Source: Oscillospiraceae bacterium (GTDB lineage Bacteria; Bacillota; Clostridia; Oscillospirales; QAMX01). From it: a stretch of DNA of 64,000 bases. Position 1 is the first letter of the stretch. Every line of letters begins with the position of its first letter. This document shows positions 29,562 through 38,317 of the stretch, one piece after another. Position numbers and translations under genes: made by a program. The stretch covers positions 1 to 64,000 of the forward strand of contig SVLW01000007.1 in the NCBI GenBank assembly GCA_015067705.1, written 5' to 3'. Under the pieces are notes generated by a model that had not been told where the DNA came from, ran no database searches, and saw only the letters and a list, made by a program, of their open reading frames with translations.

Positions 29562-31787
29562 ATGCGGATACTGCATATGATTGGCGGCGGCGATGTGGGC
29601 GGCGCCAAAACTCATGTCATCGGACTGACCTCCCGGCTTAATAGGGACTATGCCACGATCAAGATGGTGAGCTTCCGGGAGGGACCCTTTGCCGAGGACT
29701 GCCGCAAGGCAGGGCTCGACACGGTGGTGGTGGAGCATTCCGGCCTCACGGCCTCCCTGCACCAGCTCTCCGCCATCGTCCGGGACTATCGCCCCGACGT
29801 GATCCACTGCCACGGCGCCCGCGCCAATATGATGGGCGTGCTCTTAAAGCGGCGCTTCCATATCCCCACGGTGACCACCGTTCATTCGGATTATCGTCTG
29901 GACTATATGGGGAATCTCCGCAAGCATCTGACCTTTGGCATGATCAACCGGTACTGCCTGCGGCAGATCGATTACTATACCTGCGTGGCGGACCGTACCG
30001 TGCGGATGATGATCTCCCGGGGCTTTTCCCCCTCCCGCGCCTTTCCGATATATAATGGTATTGATTTCGACGGCCCGGGACAGAGCGTGGACCGGGCGGA
30101 ATATCTCGCCCGCTTCGGCGGGACTTATGCCCCCGGCGACGTGCTCTGCGGCATCGGCGCCAGATTAACGCCCATTAAGGATGTGCCCACGCTGATCCGT
30201 GCCTGCGCCAGTGCAGTGGCAAGCGGTGCGCCGCTGAAGCTGGTGATCGCCGGTGACGGCGAGGATCGGGAGAGTCTCGAGGCACTCGCCCGGGAGCTGG
30301 GCATTGCCGACCGGGTGATCTTTGCCGGGTGGATCGAGGATGTCCACGAATTCTTCGGCGCCATGGATATCAATGTGCTCTGCTCCCTGTCCGAAACCTT
30401 CCCTTATAGTGTCCTGGAGGGCATTTACGAGAACTGCGCCACCATCACCTCCGATGTAGGCGGTATGCCGGAGCTTATCGATCACGGCGAGAACGGCTAT
30501 ATCTTCCCGCCCCGGGATGTGGATGCCCTGGCCGGGTATCTCACCCGCCTGGCTACCGACCGGGACCTGCGGGAGACTTTTGCGAAACGCCTGCGGGAAA
30601 AGGCAGAGGCCCGCTTCTCCTTGGATTATATGGCAAAGACCCAGTTTAAGATCTATCAGAAGATCCTGCGCCGGGAGGAAATCGCCAGGGAAAAGCGCGC
30701 CGGGGTGCTGATCTGCGGCGCCTATGGCAAGGGCAACGCCGGCGACGACGCGATCCTGCGCGCCATCGTCAACGAAATGCGTACGATCGACCCGGATATG
30801 CCCCTCACCGTCATGTCCCGCAGTCCCCGTGATACCAGGATGGACTATCGGGTGGACGCGATCTTTATGTTTGACCTGCCCCGGATGCACCGCGTCATGC
30901 GCCATGCAAAGCTCTTCTTAAACGGCGGCGGCAGTCTCATCCAGAACGTCACTTCCAATCGCTCACTTTACTTTTATTTATATACCCTTCGCGCTGCCCA
31001 TCGCCGTGGGGCGAAGGTGCAGATGTATGGCTGCGGCATCGGCCCGGTGAGCGCCCCCCGCAACCGAAAGAATGCTGCGAATACCATCAATCGCTATGTG
31101 GATACCATCACCCTGCGGGAGGATGACTCCGCCGCAGAACTCGCCAGCATGGGCATCACCTATCCCCGCATCACCATGGCGGCGGATCCGGCCCTGACGC
31201 TGGCCCCGGCGGACGACGCCCGTATCGACGCGGCCTTCCAGGAGGCGGGTATCCCCGCGGACGGTCGCTATCTCTGCCTCTGTGTCCGCAACTGGCCCAC
31301 CTATGCCCCCGCAGTACCCGCCATTGCCGCGGCGGCTAAATATGCTAAGGAAACGTATGGTCTTAGGGCGGTGCTCCTGCCCATTGAAATGCCCGGCGAC
31401 GGCGCGGCAGGGGAGCGGATCGAGGCAGAACTGGGCGAGTCGGTCTACGCGTTCCGCCGCCGCTTTGATACGGAGACCACCATCGGCATCCTGTCCCGGA
31501 TGCAGTGCGTGCTGTCCATGCGGCTGCATGCCCTGATATTCGCCGCCCGGGTGGGCGTGCCCCATGCGGGCATCGTCTATGACCAGAAGGTCAAGGGCTT
31601 TATGCGCTATATGAACGCCGAGCTCTATACGGACCTCGAGGGCGTGCAGGCCGGGACGCTTTATGGCTTTATCGATGAAATGATGCGCTGTGACCGGGCG
31701 GAGCTTTCCGCCAACGCCCGGCGTCTGCAGCAGCTGGAACAGAAGAATGTAGAAGAGGCCCGACGCCTCATGGGAGAAACAACATGA
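29562..31787 (+). CDS. Fusion: GT4 glycosyltransferase - CsaB polysaccharide pyruvyl transferase
   Basis: 741 residues from the ATG at 29562 (behind GAAAGAGG); the track start at 29406 has no RBS. Residues 1 to about 370 form a GT-B family 4 transferase (MRILHMIGGGDVGGAKTHVIGL, CHGARANMMG, GIGARLTPIKDVPTLIRA, VLCSLSETFPYSVLEGI). From about 385 (GVLICGAYGKGNAGDDAILRAIVNEM) a CsaB-like domain follows (LFLNGGGSLIQNV, YGCGIGPV, VLSMRLHALIFAARVGVPHAGIVYDQKVKGF). CsaB pyruvylates ManNAc in secondary wall polymer, the ligand of SLH domains. A GT4-CsaB fusion is unusual and would join two steps of wall-polymer synthesis. Overlaps rimM by 4 bp. Confidence 0.88.
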   Translation: MRILHMIGGGDVGGAKTHVIGLTSRLNRDYATIKMVSFREGPFAEDCRKAGLDTVVVEHSGLTASLHQLSAIVRDYRPDVIHCHGARANMMGVLLKRRFHIPTVTTVHSDYRLDYMGNLRKHLTFGMINRYCLRQIDYYTCVADRTVRMMISRGFSPSRAFPIYNGIDFDGPGQSVDRAEYLARFGGTYAPGDVLCGIGARLTPIKDVPTLIRACASAVASGAPLKLVIAGDGEDRESLEALARELGIADRVIFAGWIEDVHEFFGAMDINVLCSLSETFPYSVLEGIYENCATITSDVGGMPELIDHGENGYIFPPRDVDALAGYLTRLATDRDLRETFAKRLREKAEARFSLDYMAKTQFKIYQKILRREEIAREKRAGVLICGAYGKGNAGDDAILRAIVNEMRTIDPDMPLTVMSRSPRDTRMDYRVDAIFMFDLPRMHRVMRHAKLFLNGGGSLIQNVTSNRSLYFYLYTLRAAHRRGAKVQMYGCGIGPVSAPRNRKNAANTINRYVDTITLREDDSAAELASMGITYPRITMAADPALTLAPADDARIDAAFQEAGIPADGRYLCLCVRNWPTYAPAVPAIAAAAKYAKETYGLRAVLLPIEMPGDGAAGERIEAELGESVYAFRRRFDTETTIGILSRMQCVLSMRLHALIFAARVGVPHAGIVYDQKVKGFMRYMNAELYTDLEGVQAGTLYGFIDEMMRCDRAELSANARRLQQLEQKNVEEARRLMGETT

Positions 31788-32284
31788 AACAGTATCTGGA
31801 AACCGGTAAAATCGTCAACACCCATGCCCTGCAGGGCGCGGTGAAGATCCAGCCCTGGAGCGACGACCCTGCTTTCTTGAAAAAGCTGAAGCGGGTATAT
31901 ATTGACGGGCAGGAATATCGCGTGGTCTCCGCCAGTATTCAGAAGTCTTTTGTGCTGATGAAGTTTGAAGGGATTGAGACCGTGGAGGCCGCCATGCGCT
32001 TCCGCAATAAAATCGTCTATATCGACCGGGAAGATATCCATCTGCCCGAGGGCCGCTATTTTGTCCAGGATATCATTGGCCTCACCGTCCATGATCTCCG
32101 GGGCGACCGCGACATCGGCACGCTGCAGGAAGTGATGAATCTCCCGGCGGGCGATATCTATCTGGTGAAAAACGGCAACGCGGAGTATATGATCCCCGCA
32201 AACCCGGTGTTTGTGAAGAATATCGACCTGGATACCGGCGTCATCACAGTGGAAACGATCGGAGGCATGACCGGCGATGAATGA
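31784..32284 (+). CDS. rimM: Ribosome maturation factor RimM
   Basis: 16S processing factor binding S19, 166 residues with the RimM N-domain (LETGKIVNTHALQGAVKIQPWSDDPAFL) and PRC-barrel (DIIGLTVHDLRGDRDIGTLQEVMNLPAGDIYLVKNGNAEYMIPA). ATGA overlap with the upstream fusion gene and 8-bp overlap with trmD. The usual neighbours rpsP and the KH gene are absent on the left. Confidence 0.94.
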   Translation: MKQYLETGKIVNTHALQGAVKIQPWSDDPAFLKKLKRVYIDGQEYRVVSASIQKSFVLMKFEGIETVEAAMRFRNKIVYIDREDIHLPEGRYFVQDIIGLTVHDLRGDRDIGTLQEVMNLPAGDIYLVKNGNAEYMIPANPVFVKNIDLDTGVITVETIGGMTGDE

Positions 32285-33029
32285 GAGCGGCATGACCATC
32301 GATATTATGACGCTGTTCCCGGATATGATCGATACGGTCATGAAAACCAGCGTCATCGGCAAGGCGCAGATGAAGGGACTCATCGATATCCGCGCCACCA
32401 ATATCCGCGACTATTCCCCCACCTATAACCGCCGCACCGATGACTATCCCTATGGCGGCGGCAAGGGCCTCGTCATGCTGGCGGAGCCTTTATACCTCTG
32501 CCACAAGGCCATCTGTGAAAAGGCCGGCGGCCATGTACATACGGTCTTTATGGGCCCCCAGGGACGGCAGTTCAATCAGGAGATCGCCCGGGAACTCTTA
32601 GCCCGCAAGCACGTCATCTTCGTCTGCGGCCACTATGAGGGCGTGGACGAGCGCTTCCTGGAGGAATGCGTGGACGAGGAGATCTCTCTGGGGGACTTCG
32701 TGCTCACCGGCGGCGAGATCCCGGCCATGGCCATGGCGGACGCCATCTGCCGCATGGTGCCCGGCGTTCTGGCAGAGGAGGTCTGCTTCACCGACGAGAG
32801 CCATTGGGACGGCCTTCTGGAATACCCCCAGTACACCCGCCCCGAGGAATGGCGCGGCAGAAAAGTGCCGGATATTCTCCTCTCCGGCCATCATGTGAAC
32901 ATCGAAAAGTGGCGCCGCCGCCAGTCCATCCTGCGTACCCTGAAACGCCGCCCCGCCCTCCTCAAAAAAGCACACCTCAGCGTGGCGGATGAAATGACAC
33001 TTCTGGATATCGCCGAAAAAGGCGAATAG
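32277..33029 (+). CDS. trmD: tRNA (guanine-N1-)-methyltransferase TrmD
   Basis: Forms m1G37 in tRNA and prevents frameshifting. 250 residues from 32277 (ATG in the overlap, GGAGG 11 nt upstream); an alternative ATG at 32292 gives MTIDIMTLFPDMIDTVM. The trefoil-knot SAM site is visible (FVCGHYEGVDERFLEECVDEEISLGDFVLTGGEIPAMAMADAICRMVPGVL). rplS, its common partner, does not follow. Confidence 0.96.
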   Translation: MNESGMTIDIMTLFPDMIDTVMKTSVIGKAQMKGLIDIRATNIRDYSPTYNRRTDDYPYGGGKGLVMLAEPLYLCHKAICEKAGGHVHTVFMGPQGRQFNQEIARELLARKHVIFVCGHYEGVDERFLEECVDEEISLGDFVLTGGEIPAMAMADAICRMVPGVLAEEVCFTDESHWDGLLEYPQYTRPEEWRGRKVPDILLSGHHVNIEKWRRRQSILRTLKRRPALLKKAHLSVADEMTLLDIAEKGE

Positions 33030-33040
33030 GGGAGGACGCA

Positions 33041-34126
33041 ATGCCTGACATGATTCCCGGCAAAACCCTCAGCCGGAACTTTTTCCATGAAATTGCAAAG
33101 CCGATTCTGGATCGGCATTTTCCTGGGCTTTCGTATACGGCGGGCTTTTTGGGCTATGGCTCGGATGTGCTGGGCTATGACGACGAGACCTCAAGAGACC
33201 ATATGTGGGGTCCTCGGTTCTATCTCTTCCTGCGCCCGCTGGATCTGGTATGCGAGGACGAGATCCGCGCGGTCTTCTCCCGGGAACTGCCCTATACCTA
33301 TTGCGGCTACAGCGTGAATTTCTCTGCGCCCAATCCCGACGACCACGGCGTCCAGTTGGCCCGGTACATCACGGAAGGGCCGGTGAATCCCCTGATCTGG
33401 ATTCAGACGGTTTCGGAATATCTGTCGGAACAGTTGGGCCGCGCCGATATCGGCAACTTCACCGCCGCCGACTGGCTCTCCATCTCGGAGCATCGCCTGT
33501 TATCTCTGGCATCGGGGGAGCTTTACCACGACGATCTGGGTATGCAGGCGATTCTCGACCGGCTTGCCCACTATCCCGACGCCGTGCGGCGTTATCTTCT
33601 GGCCTCCTCCTGGGATGCCATCGCCTGTGAAGAGGCATTTGCCAAGCGCACCGGCACCTATGGGGACGAGATCGGCTCCCGCCTGATCTGCGCCCGGATT
33701 GTGGAGCGCCTGATGCGGCTCTGCTTCCTCTATCGGAATACCTATGCCCCCTACAGCAAATGGTTCGGCACCGCCTTTGACCGGCTGGATGTGCCGGAGA
33801 AATTGAAAACCACCCTGCGGGATGCCCTTCGCGCCGACGATGTGCTCTCACGGGAGCGGCTTTTGACGGAAGCGCAGGCACAGGTGGCGGCGCTTCATAA
33901 CGAGAGTGGCCTCACCGCCCCGCTGCCTGCGGAGATCGTCCCGTATTTCCGCAAGGAGATCCTTGTGATCTGGGCGGAACGCTATGCCGAGGCGCTGCAG
34001 GAGACCCTCCGCGGCACGGAACTGGAGCATACGCCCCTCATGGGCACGCTCAGTCAGGTGGCCAATCTCTCCACCATCTCCGACGATCCCGCCCACTATC
34101 GCCGGATCCGGAAACTCTATGAATGA
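33041..34126 (+). CDS. DUF4037 nucleotidyltransferase-like protein
   Basis: 361 residues. The N-terminal domain contains the DUF4037/nucleotidyltransferase-like hallmark GYGSDVLGYDDETSRDHMWGPRFYLFL (G-S-D and H-x-x-G-P), and the helical remainder shows DLGMQAILDRLAHYPDAVRRYLLASSWDAI. Co-directional 11 bp behind trmD with RBS GGGGAGGAC, so it likely belongs to the CsaB-rimM-trmD transcript. Enzymatic role unknown. Confidence 0.82.
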   Translation: MPDMIPGKTLSRNFFHEIAKPILDRHFPGLSYTAGFLGYGSDVLGYDDETSRDHMWGPRFYLFLRPLDLVCEDEIRAVFSRELPYTYCGYSVNFSAPNPDDHGVQLARYITEGPVNPLIWIQTVSEYLSEQLGRADIGNFTAADWLSISEHRLLSLASGELYHDDLGMQAILDRLAHYPDAVRRYLLASSWDAIACEEAFAKRTGTYGDEIGSRLICARIVERLMRLCFLYRNTYAPYSKWFGTAFDRLDVPEKLKTTLRDALRADDVLSRERLLTEAQAQVAALHNESGLTAPLPAEIVPYFRKEILVIWAERYAEALQETLRGTELEHTPLMGTLSQVANLSTISDDPAHYRRIRKLYE

Positions 34127-34158
34127 AAAAAGGACACGACTATAAGTCGTGTCCTTTT
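34127..34158. terminator. Bidirectional terminator
   Basis: AAAAGGACACGACT/AGTCGTGTCCTTTT stem between the DUF4037 gene and the convergent cysE gene. Confidence 0.88.
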
Positions 34159-34167
34159 ATGTATCTG

Positions 34168-35034
34168 TTACTTGATAATGGGAGCGGGCTGGGCGTTATA
34201 GACCCGGGAGTAGGGCGGGACGGAATGGGTGAGCCAGACGTTACCGCCGATGATGCTGCCCCGGCCGATGCGGGTGTCGCCGCCCAGAATGGACGCACCG
34301 GAATAAATGATGACGTCGTCCTCGATATCCGGGTGACGCTTGATGCCCTTGACGGGATTGCCGTTTTCGTCCAGGTCAAAGCTGCGTGCGCCCAGGGTCA
34401 CGCCCTGGTACATCTTCACGTTGTCGCCGATGACACAGGTTTCGCCGATGACCACGCCGGTGCCGTGGTCAATGAAGAAGCGGCGGCCGATGGTGGCACC
34501 GGGATGGATGTCGATACCGGTGCGCTGGTGGGCATACTCCGTCATGATACGGGGGATCACCGGCACCTGCAGGGTATAGAGCACATGGGCGAAGCGGTAG
34601 ATCATCACCGCCTCAAAGCCGGGATAGGACAGCAGGATCTCCTCCTCACAGCGGGCGGCAGGGTCGCCGTCATAGGCCGCCTGGATATCCAGCGCCAGAA
34701 GCTCCCGGATTTCGGGCAGGGCATCCAGGAAGGTGCCCACGATCTCCTCGGGATCGCCTGCGCCCCGCATGGAGTCGCAGAGCAGGGTGTAAAGCCGCAT
34801 CCCCGCGTCCCGCAGACGGGCGGATACATAGACGTCCAGCGTATCGGGGTCTACAGGCGCTGCCTCATAAATCCCAGGGAAGAAGGCGCTGCGCAGGCAC
34901 TCGATCACCTCGATGACGCGGGCGCTGCCCGCGCTGCCGATGCCGCAGTTACAGCCCAGCACATCCTGATGCGCTTCCACCAGACGGGTGGTGATATCGG
35001 GGAGTTTCCGGTCGAAAAGTTCACTCAGTCTCAT
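34168..35034 (-). CDS. cysE: Serine O-acetyltransferase
   Basis: 288 residues, longer than Bacillus CysE and like plant/clostridial SATases, with an N-terminal helical domain (SARLRDAGMRLYTLLCDSMRG) and a left-handed beta-helix with hexapeptide repeats (GIDIHPGATIGRRFFIDHGTGVVIGETCVIGDNVKMYQGVTLGARSFD). Catalyses L-serine + acetyl-CoA to O-acetylserine. Overlaps cysK by 4 bp, forming the two-step cysteine pathway. Confidence 0.93.
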   Translation of the reverse strand: MRLSELFDRKLPDITTRLVEAHQDVLGCNCGIGSAGSARVIEVIECLRSAFFPGIYEAAPVDPDTLDVYVSARLRDAGMRLYTLLCDSMRGAGDPEEIVGTFLDALPEIRELLALDIQAAYDGDPAARCEEEILLSYPGFEAVMIYRFAHVLYTLQVPVIPRIMTEYAHQRTGIDIHPGATIGRRFFIDHGTGVVIGETCVIGDNVKMYQGVTLGARSFDLDENGNPVKGIKRHPDIEDDVIIYSGASILGGDTRIGRGSIIGGNVWLTHSVPPYSRVYNAQPAPIIK

Positions 35035-35954
35035 AGGGTTTCCTCATACAGTTCTGTGGAGAAATAGCGCTCGCCGCTGTCCGGCAGCAACACTGCCACC
35101 GTCTGCCCGGCAAAGCGGGATGCGATTTTGGACGCGGCATGAAGCGCCGCACCGGAGGAAATGCCGGTCAGTACGCCGTCCTCCCGGGCGGCGGTGCGCG
35201 CGGCACGGTATGCCTCTTCCGCCGTCACCGTGATGACCTCGTCATACACGCTTCTGTTCAGTGCGTCCGGGATGAAGTTGGCGCCGATGCCCTGGATCTT
35301 ATGGGGTGCGGCCACGCCGCCGGAGAGCAGGGGAGAGTCCGCCGGTTCCACGGCAAAGACTTTGATGGCGGGATTCTGCTCTTTCAGGTAACGGCCGGTG
35401 CCGGTGATGGTGCCGCCGGTACCCACGGTGCAGACAAAGGCGGCAATGTCGCCGTCACAGTCCCGCCAGAGCTCCGGGCCGGTGGTCTTATAATGGGCGG
35501 CAGGGCCCGCGGGATTGGCAAACTGGTCCGGGATGAATCCGCTGCGCTGTGCGGCGATCTCCTTTGCGGCCGCAACGCTGCCCGCCATGCCGTCCGCGGC
35601 GGGGGTCAGCACCAGTTCCGCCCCCAGGGCGGAGAGCAGGCGCCGGCGCTCCACGCTCATGCTGTCCGGCATGGTAAGCACCACCTGATATCCCATGTGC
35701 CGCGCCACATACGCAAGACCCACGCCGGTGTTGCCGGAGGTGGGTTCCACAATGCACATGCCTGGTTTGAGCTGTCCCGCGGCAATGGCGGTCTCCAGCA
35801 TTTCCCGGGCGATGCGGTCCTTGGCAGAACCCAGCGGATTGAATGATTCGATCTTCGCGGCGATCCGGGCGGGGAGTCCATAGCTCTTTTCAAAGCCCGA
35901 AAGCCGAACCACCGGCGTATTGCCGATGAGTTCGGAAATATGAGAATAGATCAT
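35031..35954 (-). CDS. cysK: Cysteine synthase A (O-acetylserine sulfhydrylase)
   Basis: 307 residues, PLP-dependent. NTPVVRLSGFEKSYGLPARIAAKIESFNPLGSAKDRIA contains the PLP lysine (SAKDR), with the substrate loop EPTSGNTGVGLAYVA and the phosphate-binding GTGGTITGTGRYL. Makes cysteine from O-acetylserine and sulfide. Starts 12 bp after the pncB stop, so pncB-cysK-cysE are one transcript. Confidence 0.96.
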   Translation of the reverse strand: MIYSHISELIGNTPVVRLSGFEKSYGLPARIAAKIESFNPLGSAKDRIAREMLETAIAAGQLKPGMCIVEPTSGNTGVGLAYVARHMGYQVVLTMPDSMSVERRRLLSALGAELVLTPAADGMAGSVAAAKEIAAQRSGFIPDQFANPAGPAAHYKTTGPELWRDCDGDIAAFVCTVGTGGTITGTGRYLKEQNPAIKVFAVEPADSPLLSGGVAAPHKIQGIGANFIPDALNRSVYDEVITVTAEEAYRAARTAAREDGVLTGISSGAALHAASKIASRFAGQTVAVLLPDSGERYFSTELYEETL

Positions 35955-35966
35955 AGAAAATCGTCC

Positions 35967-37436
35967 TTATCTTCTTCTGGGATTGGTGGCGATGCGCGCC
36001 TCGGTGATGAGCTGGTTCTTGATGTCCCACAGGGGTTTCGAGAGATCCACATAATAGGTATGCGGGTTTTCGAAGCGCAAGACCTCATCCCAAAGGGTGT
36101 CCACCTGGCGGGCACAATATGCCCGGATCTCCGAAACGTCCGGGGATTCATAACAGCATTCGCCCTTCCGGAAGATCTGCACCGGCAGACGCACCGCGTG
36201 GAAATCGTCCACCCACTGGCTCTTCCAGACATGCTCCGGATCAAAGAGCAGATAGGGCTCGTCGTTATTGATCTCCTCGTCGTGGAGGGTTACCACGTCG
36301 GCAATGGCGTGACCCGTGGCGTTGTCATAAAGACGCCAGACGCTCTTAAAGCCGGGGGTGGTCATCTTGCCCACGTTTTCGGAGAGCTTCAGCTTCGGGA
36401 TCAGCTCGTCGCCCTTCACCACGGCGGAGAGCTTATAGACGCCGCCGAACACCGGCTCACTGCGGGAGGTGATGAGCCGCTCGCCCACGCCAAAGGAATC
36501 GATGGGCGCGTCCTGAGAGAGAAGATCCTTGATGATGAATTCGTCCAGGGCGTTGGAGGCAATGATCTTGCAGTCGGGATAGCCGGCTTCGTCCAGGGTG
36601 CGGCGAATCTCCCGGGAGAGATAGGCCAGGTCGCCGGAGTCGATACGCACGCCCTTCGGTCGCTTGCCCATGGGCGCCAGCACTTCGTCAAACACCCGGA
36701 TGGCATTGGGCAGACCGGATTTCAAGACGCTGTAGGTATCAATGAGCAGAGTACAGGCGTCCGGATACTCCTCCGCATAAGCGCGGAAGGCATCGTATTC
36801 CGAATCAAACATCATGACCCAGCTGTGGGCCATGGTGCCGGTGGCGGGAATGCCGTAGTCCCGGTCGGCAATGGTGCAGGCCGTGGCGGCACAGCCGCCG
36901 ATATAGGCCGCGCGGGCGCCTAAAATAGCGCCGTCGCCGCCCTGGGCCCGACGGGTGCCAAACTCCATCACGGCGCGGCCCTTGGCCGCCCGGCAGACAC
37001 GGTTGGCCTTGGTGGCGATGAGGCTCTGGTGATTGATTAAGAGGAGCAGCATGGTCTCAATAAACTGCGCCTGGATCACCGGGCCCCGCACCGTGACAAT
37101 GGGCTCTGAGGGGAAGATGGGCGTGCCCTCCGGAATGGCCCACACGTCACAGGCAAACTTGAAATTACGCAGATATGTCAGGAATTCCTCCGAGAAACAG
37201 TGCTTTCCCCGGAGATATTCGATGTCTTCGTCGTCAAAACAGATATTTTTGATATAGTCAATGAACTGCTCCACGCCTGCCATAATGGCATAGCCGCCGC
37301 CGTCCGGGACGGAGCGGAAGAACATATCAAAGCAGACTTCCCGGTCGCCGATGCCGCGGACGAAATAGCCGTTGGCCATGGTCAGTTCATAAAAGTCGGT
37401 CAAAAGCGTGGAATTTAAGTAAATGCTCTTATTCAT
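35967..37436 (-). CDS. pncB: Nicotinate phosphoribosyltransferase
   Basis: 489 residues; converts nicotinic acid and PRPP to nicotinate mononucleotide with ATP, the entry of the Preiss-Handler NAD salvage route. Motifs: LTDFYELTMANGYFVRG, GKHCFSEEFLTYLRNFKF, MEFGTRRAQGGDGAILGARAAYIGGCAATAC, MAHSWVMMF, VRIDSGDLAYLSREIRRTLDEAG. First gene of the pncB-cysK-cysE unit. Confidence 0.95.
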   Translation of the reverse strand: MNKSIYLNSTLLTDFYELTMANGYFVRGIGDREVCFDMFFRSVPDGGGYAIMAGVEQFIDYIKNICFDDEDIEYLRGKHCFSEEFLTYLRNFKFACDVWAIPEGTPIFPSEPIVTVRGPVIQAQFIETMLLLLINHQSLIATKANRVCRAAKGRAVMEFGTRRAQGGDGAILGARAAYIGGCAATACTIADRDYGIPATGTMAHSWVMMFDSEYDAFRAYAEEYPDACTLLIDTYSVLKSGLPNAIRVFDEVLAPMGKRPKGVRIDSGDLAYLSREIRRTLDEAGYPDCKIIASNALDEFIIKDLLSQDAPIDSFGVGERLITSRSEPVFGGVYKLSAVVKGDELIPKLKLSENVGKMTTPGFKSVWRLYDNATGHAIADVVTLHDEEINNDEPYLLFDPEHVWKSQWVDDFHAVRLPVQIFRKGECCYESPDVSEIRAYCARQVDTLWDEVLRFENPHTYYVDLSKPLWDIKNQLITEARIATNPRRR

Positions 37437-37468
37437 AATCGATTCCCCAATCAGGATTGCCGCTCTGT

Positions 37469-37480
37469 CCTGTTAACAGG
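37469..37480. promoter_or_regulatory. Palindrome upstream of pncB
   Basis: Perfect 12-bp palindrome CCTGTTAACAGG, 33 bp before the pncB start; a candidate operator for an NAD-biosynthesis repressor. Confidence 0.3.
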
Positions 37481-37503
37481 CAAAAGCGTTGTCTTTGAGA
37501 AAA

Positions 37504-37530
37504 GGGGGAGCCGCATGCGGCTCCCCGGAT
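37504..37530 (-). terminator. Possible terminator after pduL
   Basis: GGGGAGCCGC/GCGGCTCCCC hairpin between pduL and pncB with only a short minus-strand T-run. Confidence 0.45.
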
Positions 37531-37564
37531 TTTTGGAAATGCGGATGATACTTGCGGATGATCC

Positions 37565-38134
37565 TTACTTGATGATCTCGCCGTAAAGCTCGCCGGAAAC
37601 GCCTGCGGCATTGCACTCATCCACGTCGATGTGCATGGCGGGCATGAAGGACTCGCTGACGCGAACGACCACGTCGCCGTAAACCAGGGGACGGCCTGCA
37701 TCCAGCTTCACGCTGACGATCTGGCCATTCTCAACGCCGAACTCCTCGGCATCGCAGGGACGCAGATGGATGTGACGCTTGGCGCAGATGACGCCTTCCT
37801 CGATGGTGACGCTGCCCTTCGGGCCGATCAGGGTGCAGGAGCCGGAACCGGCGATGTCGCCGCTCTCACGGACAGGAGCAGTCACGCCGATGGCGCGTGC
37901 ATCGGTCAGGGTGATCTCTACCTGAGTGGCCTTACGCACCGGACCCAGGATGGAAACGCCGGGGAACTCGCTCTTGGCGCCAACAACGCGAACCTTTTCG
38001 CCGGAGAGGTACTGGCCGGGCTGGGACAGTTCCTTCTTCACGGTGAGCTCATAGCCCTCGCCGAACAGGATATCGAGCACCTCGCGGGAAACGTGCAGAT
38101 GACGTGCGGAAGTTTCAACTAAAACCTTGGACAT
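37565..38134 (-). CDS. pduL: PduL-type phosphate acyltransferase
   Basis: 189 residues. Interconverts acyl-CoA and acyl-phosphate (propanoyl or acetyl), the phosphotransacetylase step before acetate kinase-type ATP formation. Metal/His motifs: SARHLHVS near the N-terminus, CAKRHIHLRP in the second repeat and MHIDVDECNAAG near the end, the usual two-barrel PduL pattern. No microcompartment genes are nearby and no encapsulation peptide is seen, so it is probably the housekeeping Pta replacement. Own promoter upstream. Confidence 0.92.
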   Translation of the reverse strand: MSKVLVETSARHLHVSREVLDILFGEGYELTVKKELSQPGQYLSGEKVRVVGAKSEFPGVSILGPVRKATQVEITLTDARAIGVTAPVRESGDIAGSGSCTLIGPKGSVTIEEGVICAKRHIHLRPCDAEEFGVENGQIVSVKLDAGRPLVYGDVVVRVSESFMPAMHIDVDECNAAGVSGELYGEIIK

Positions 38135-38192
38135 GATGGGGTTCCTCCTTCTAAAATAGCCGAAAAAGGCTTCATTTCTGACTCTTCACGTC

Positions 38193-38221
38193 ATTTTACC
38201 ACACCTGTAAATTTTTTTCAA
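38193..38221 (-). promoter_or_regulatory. pduL promoter
   Basis: Minus strand TTGAAA, 17-bp spacer, TAAAAT. Confidence 0.76.
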
Positions 38222-38317
38222 GGGAGGCCGGAACATTTTCGCCGTGCCGTGCGTCAAATAAGTACCAAAACATTTGGGACAAAGTCCCGATCCTTTGTGC
38301 AGACAGGAGGAAACACT

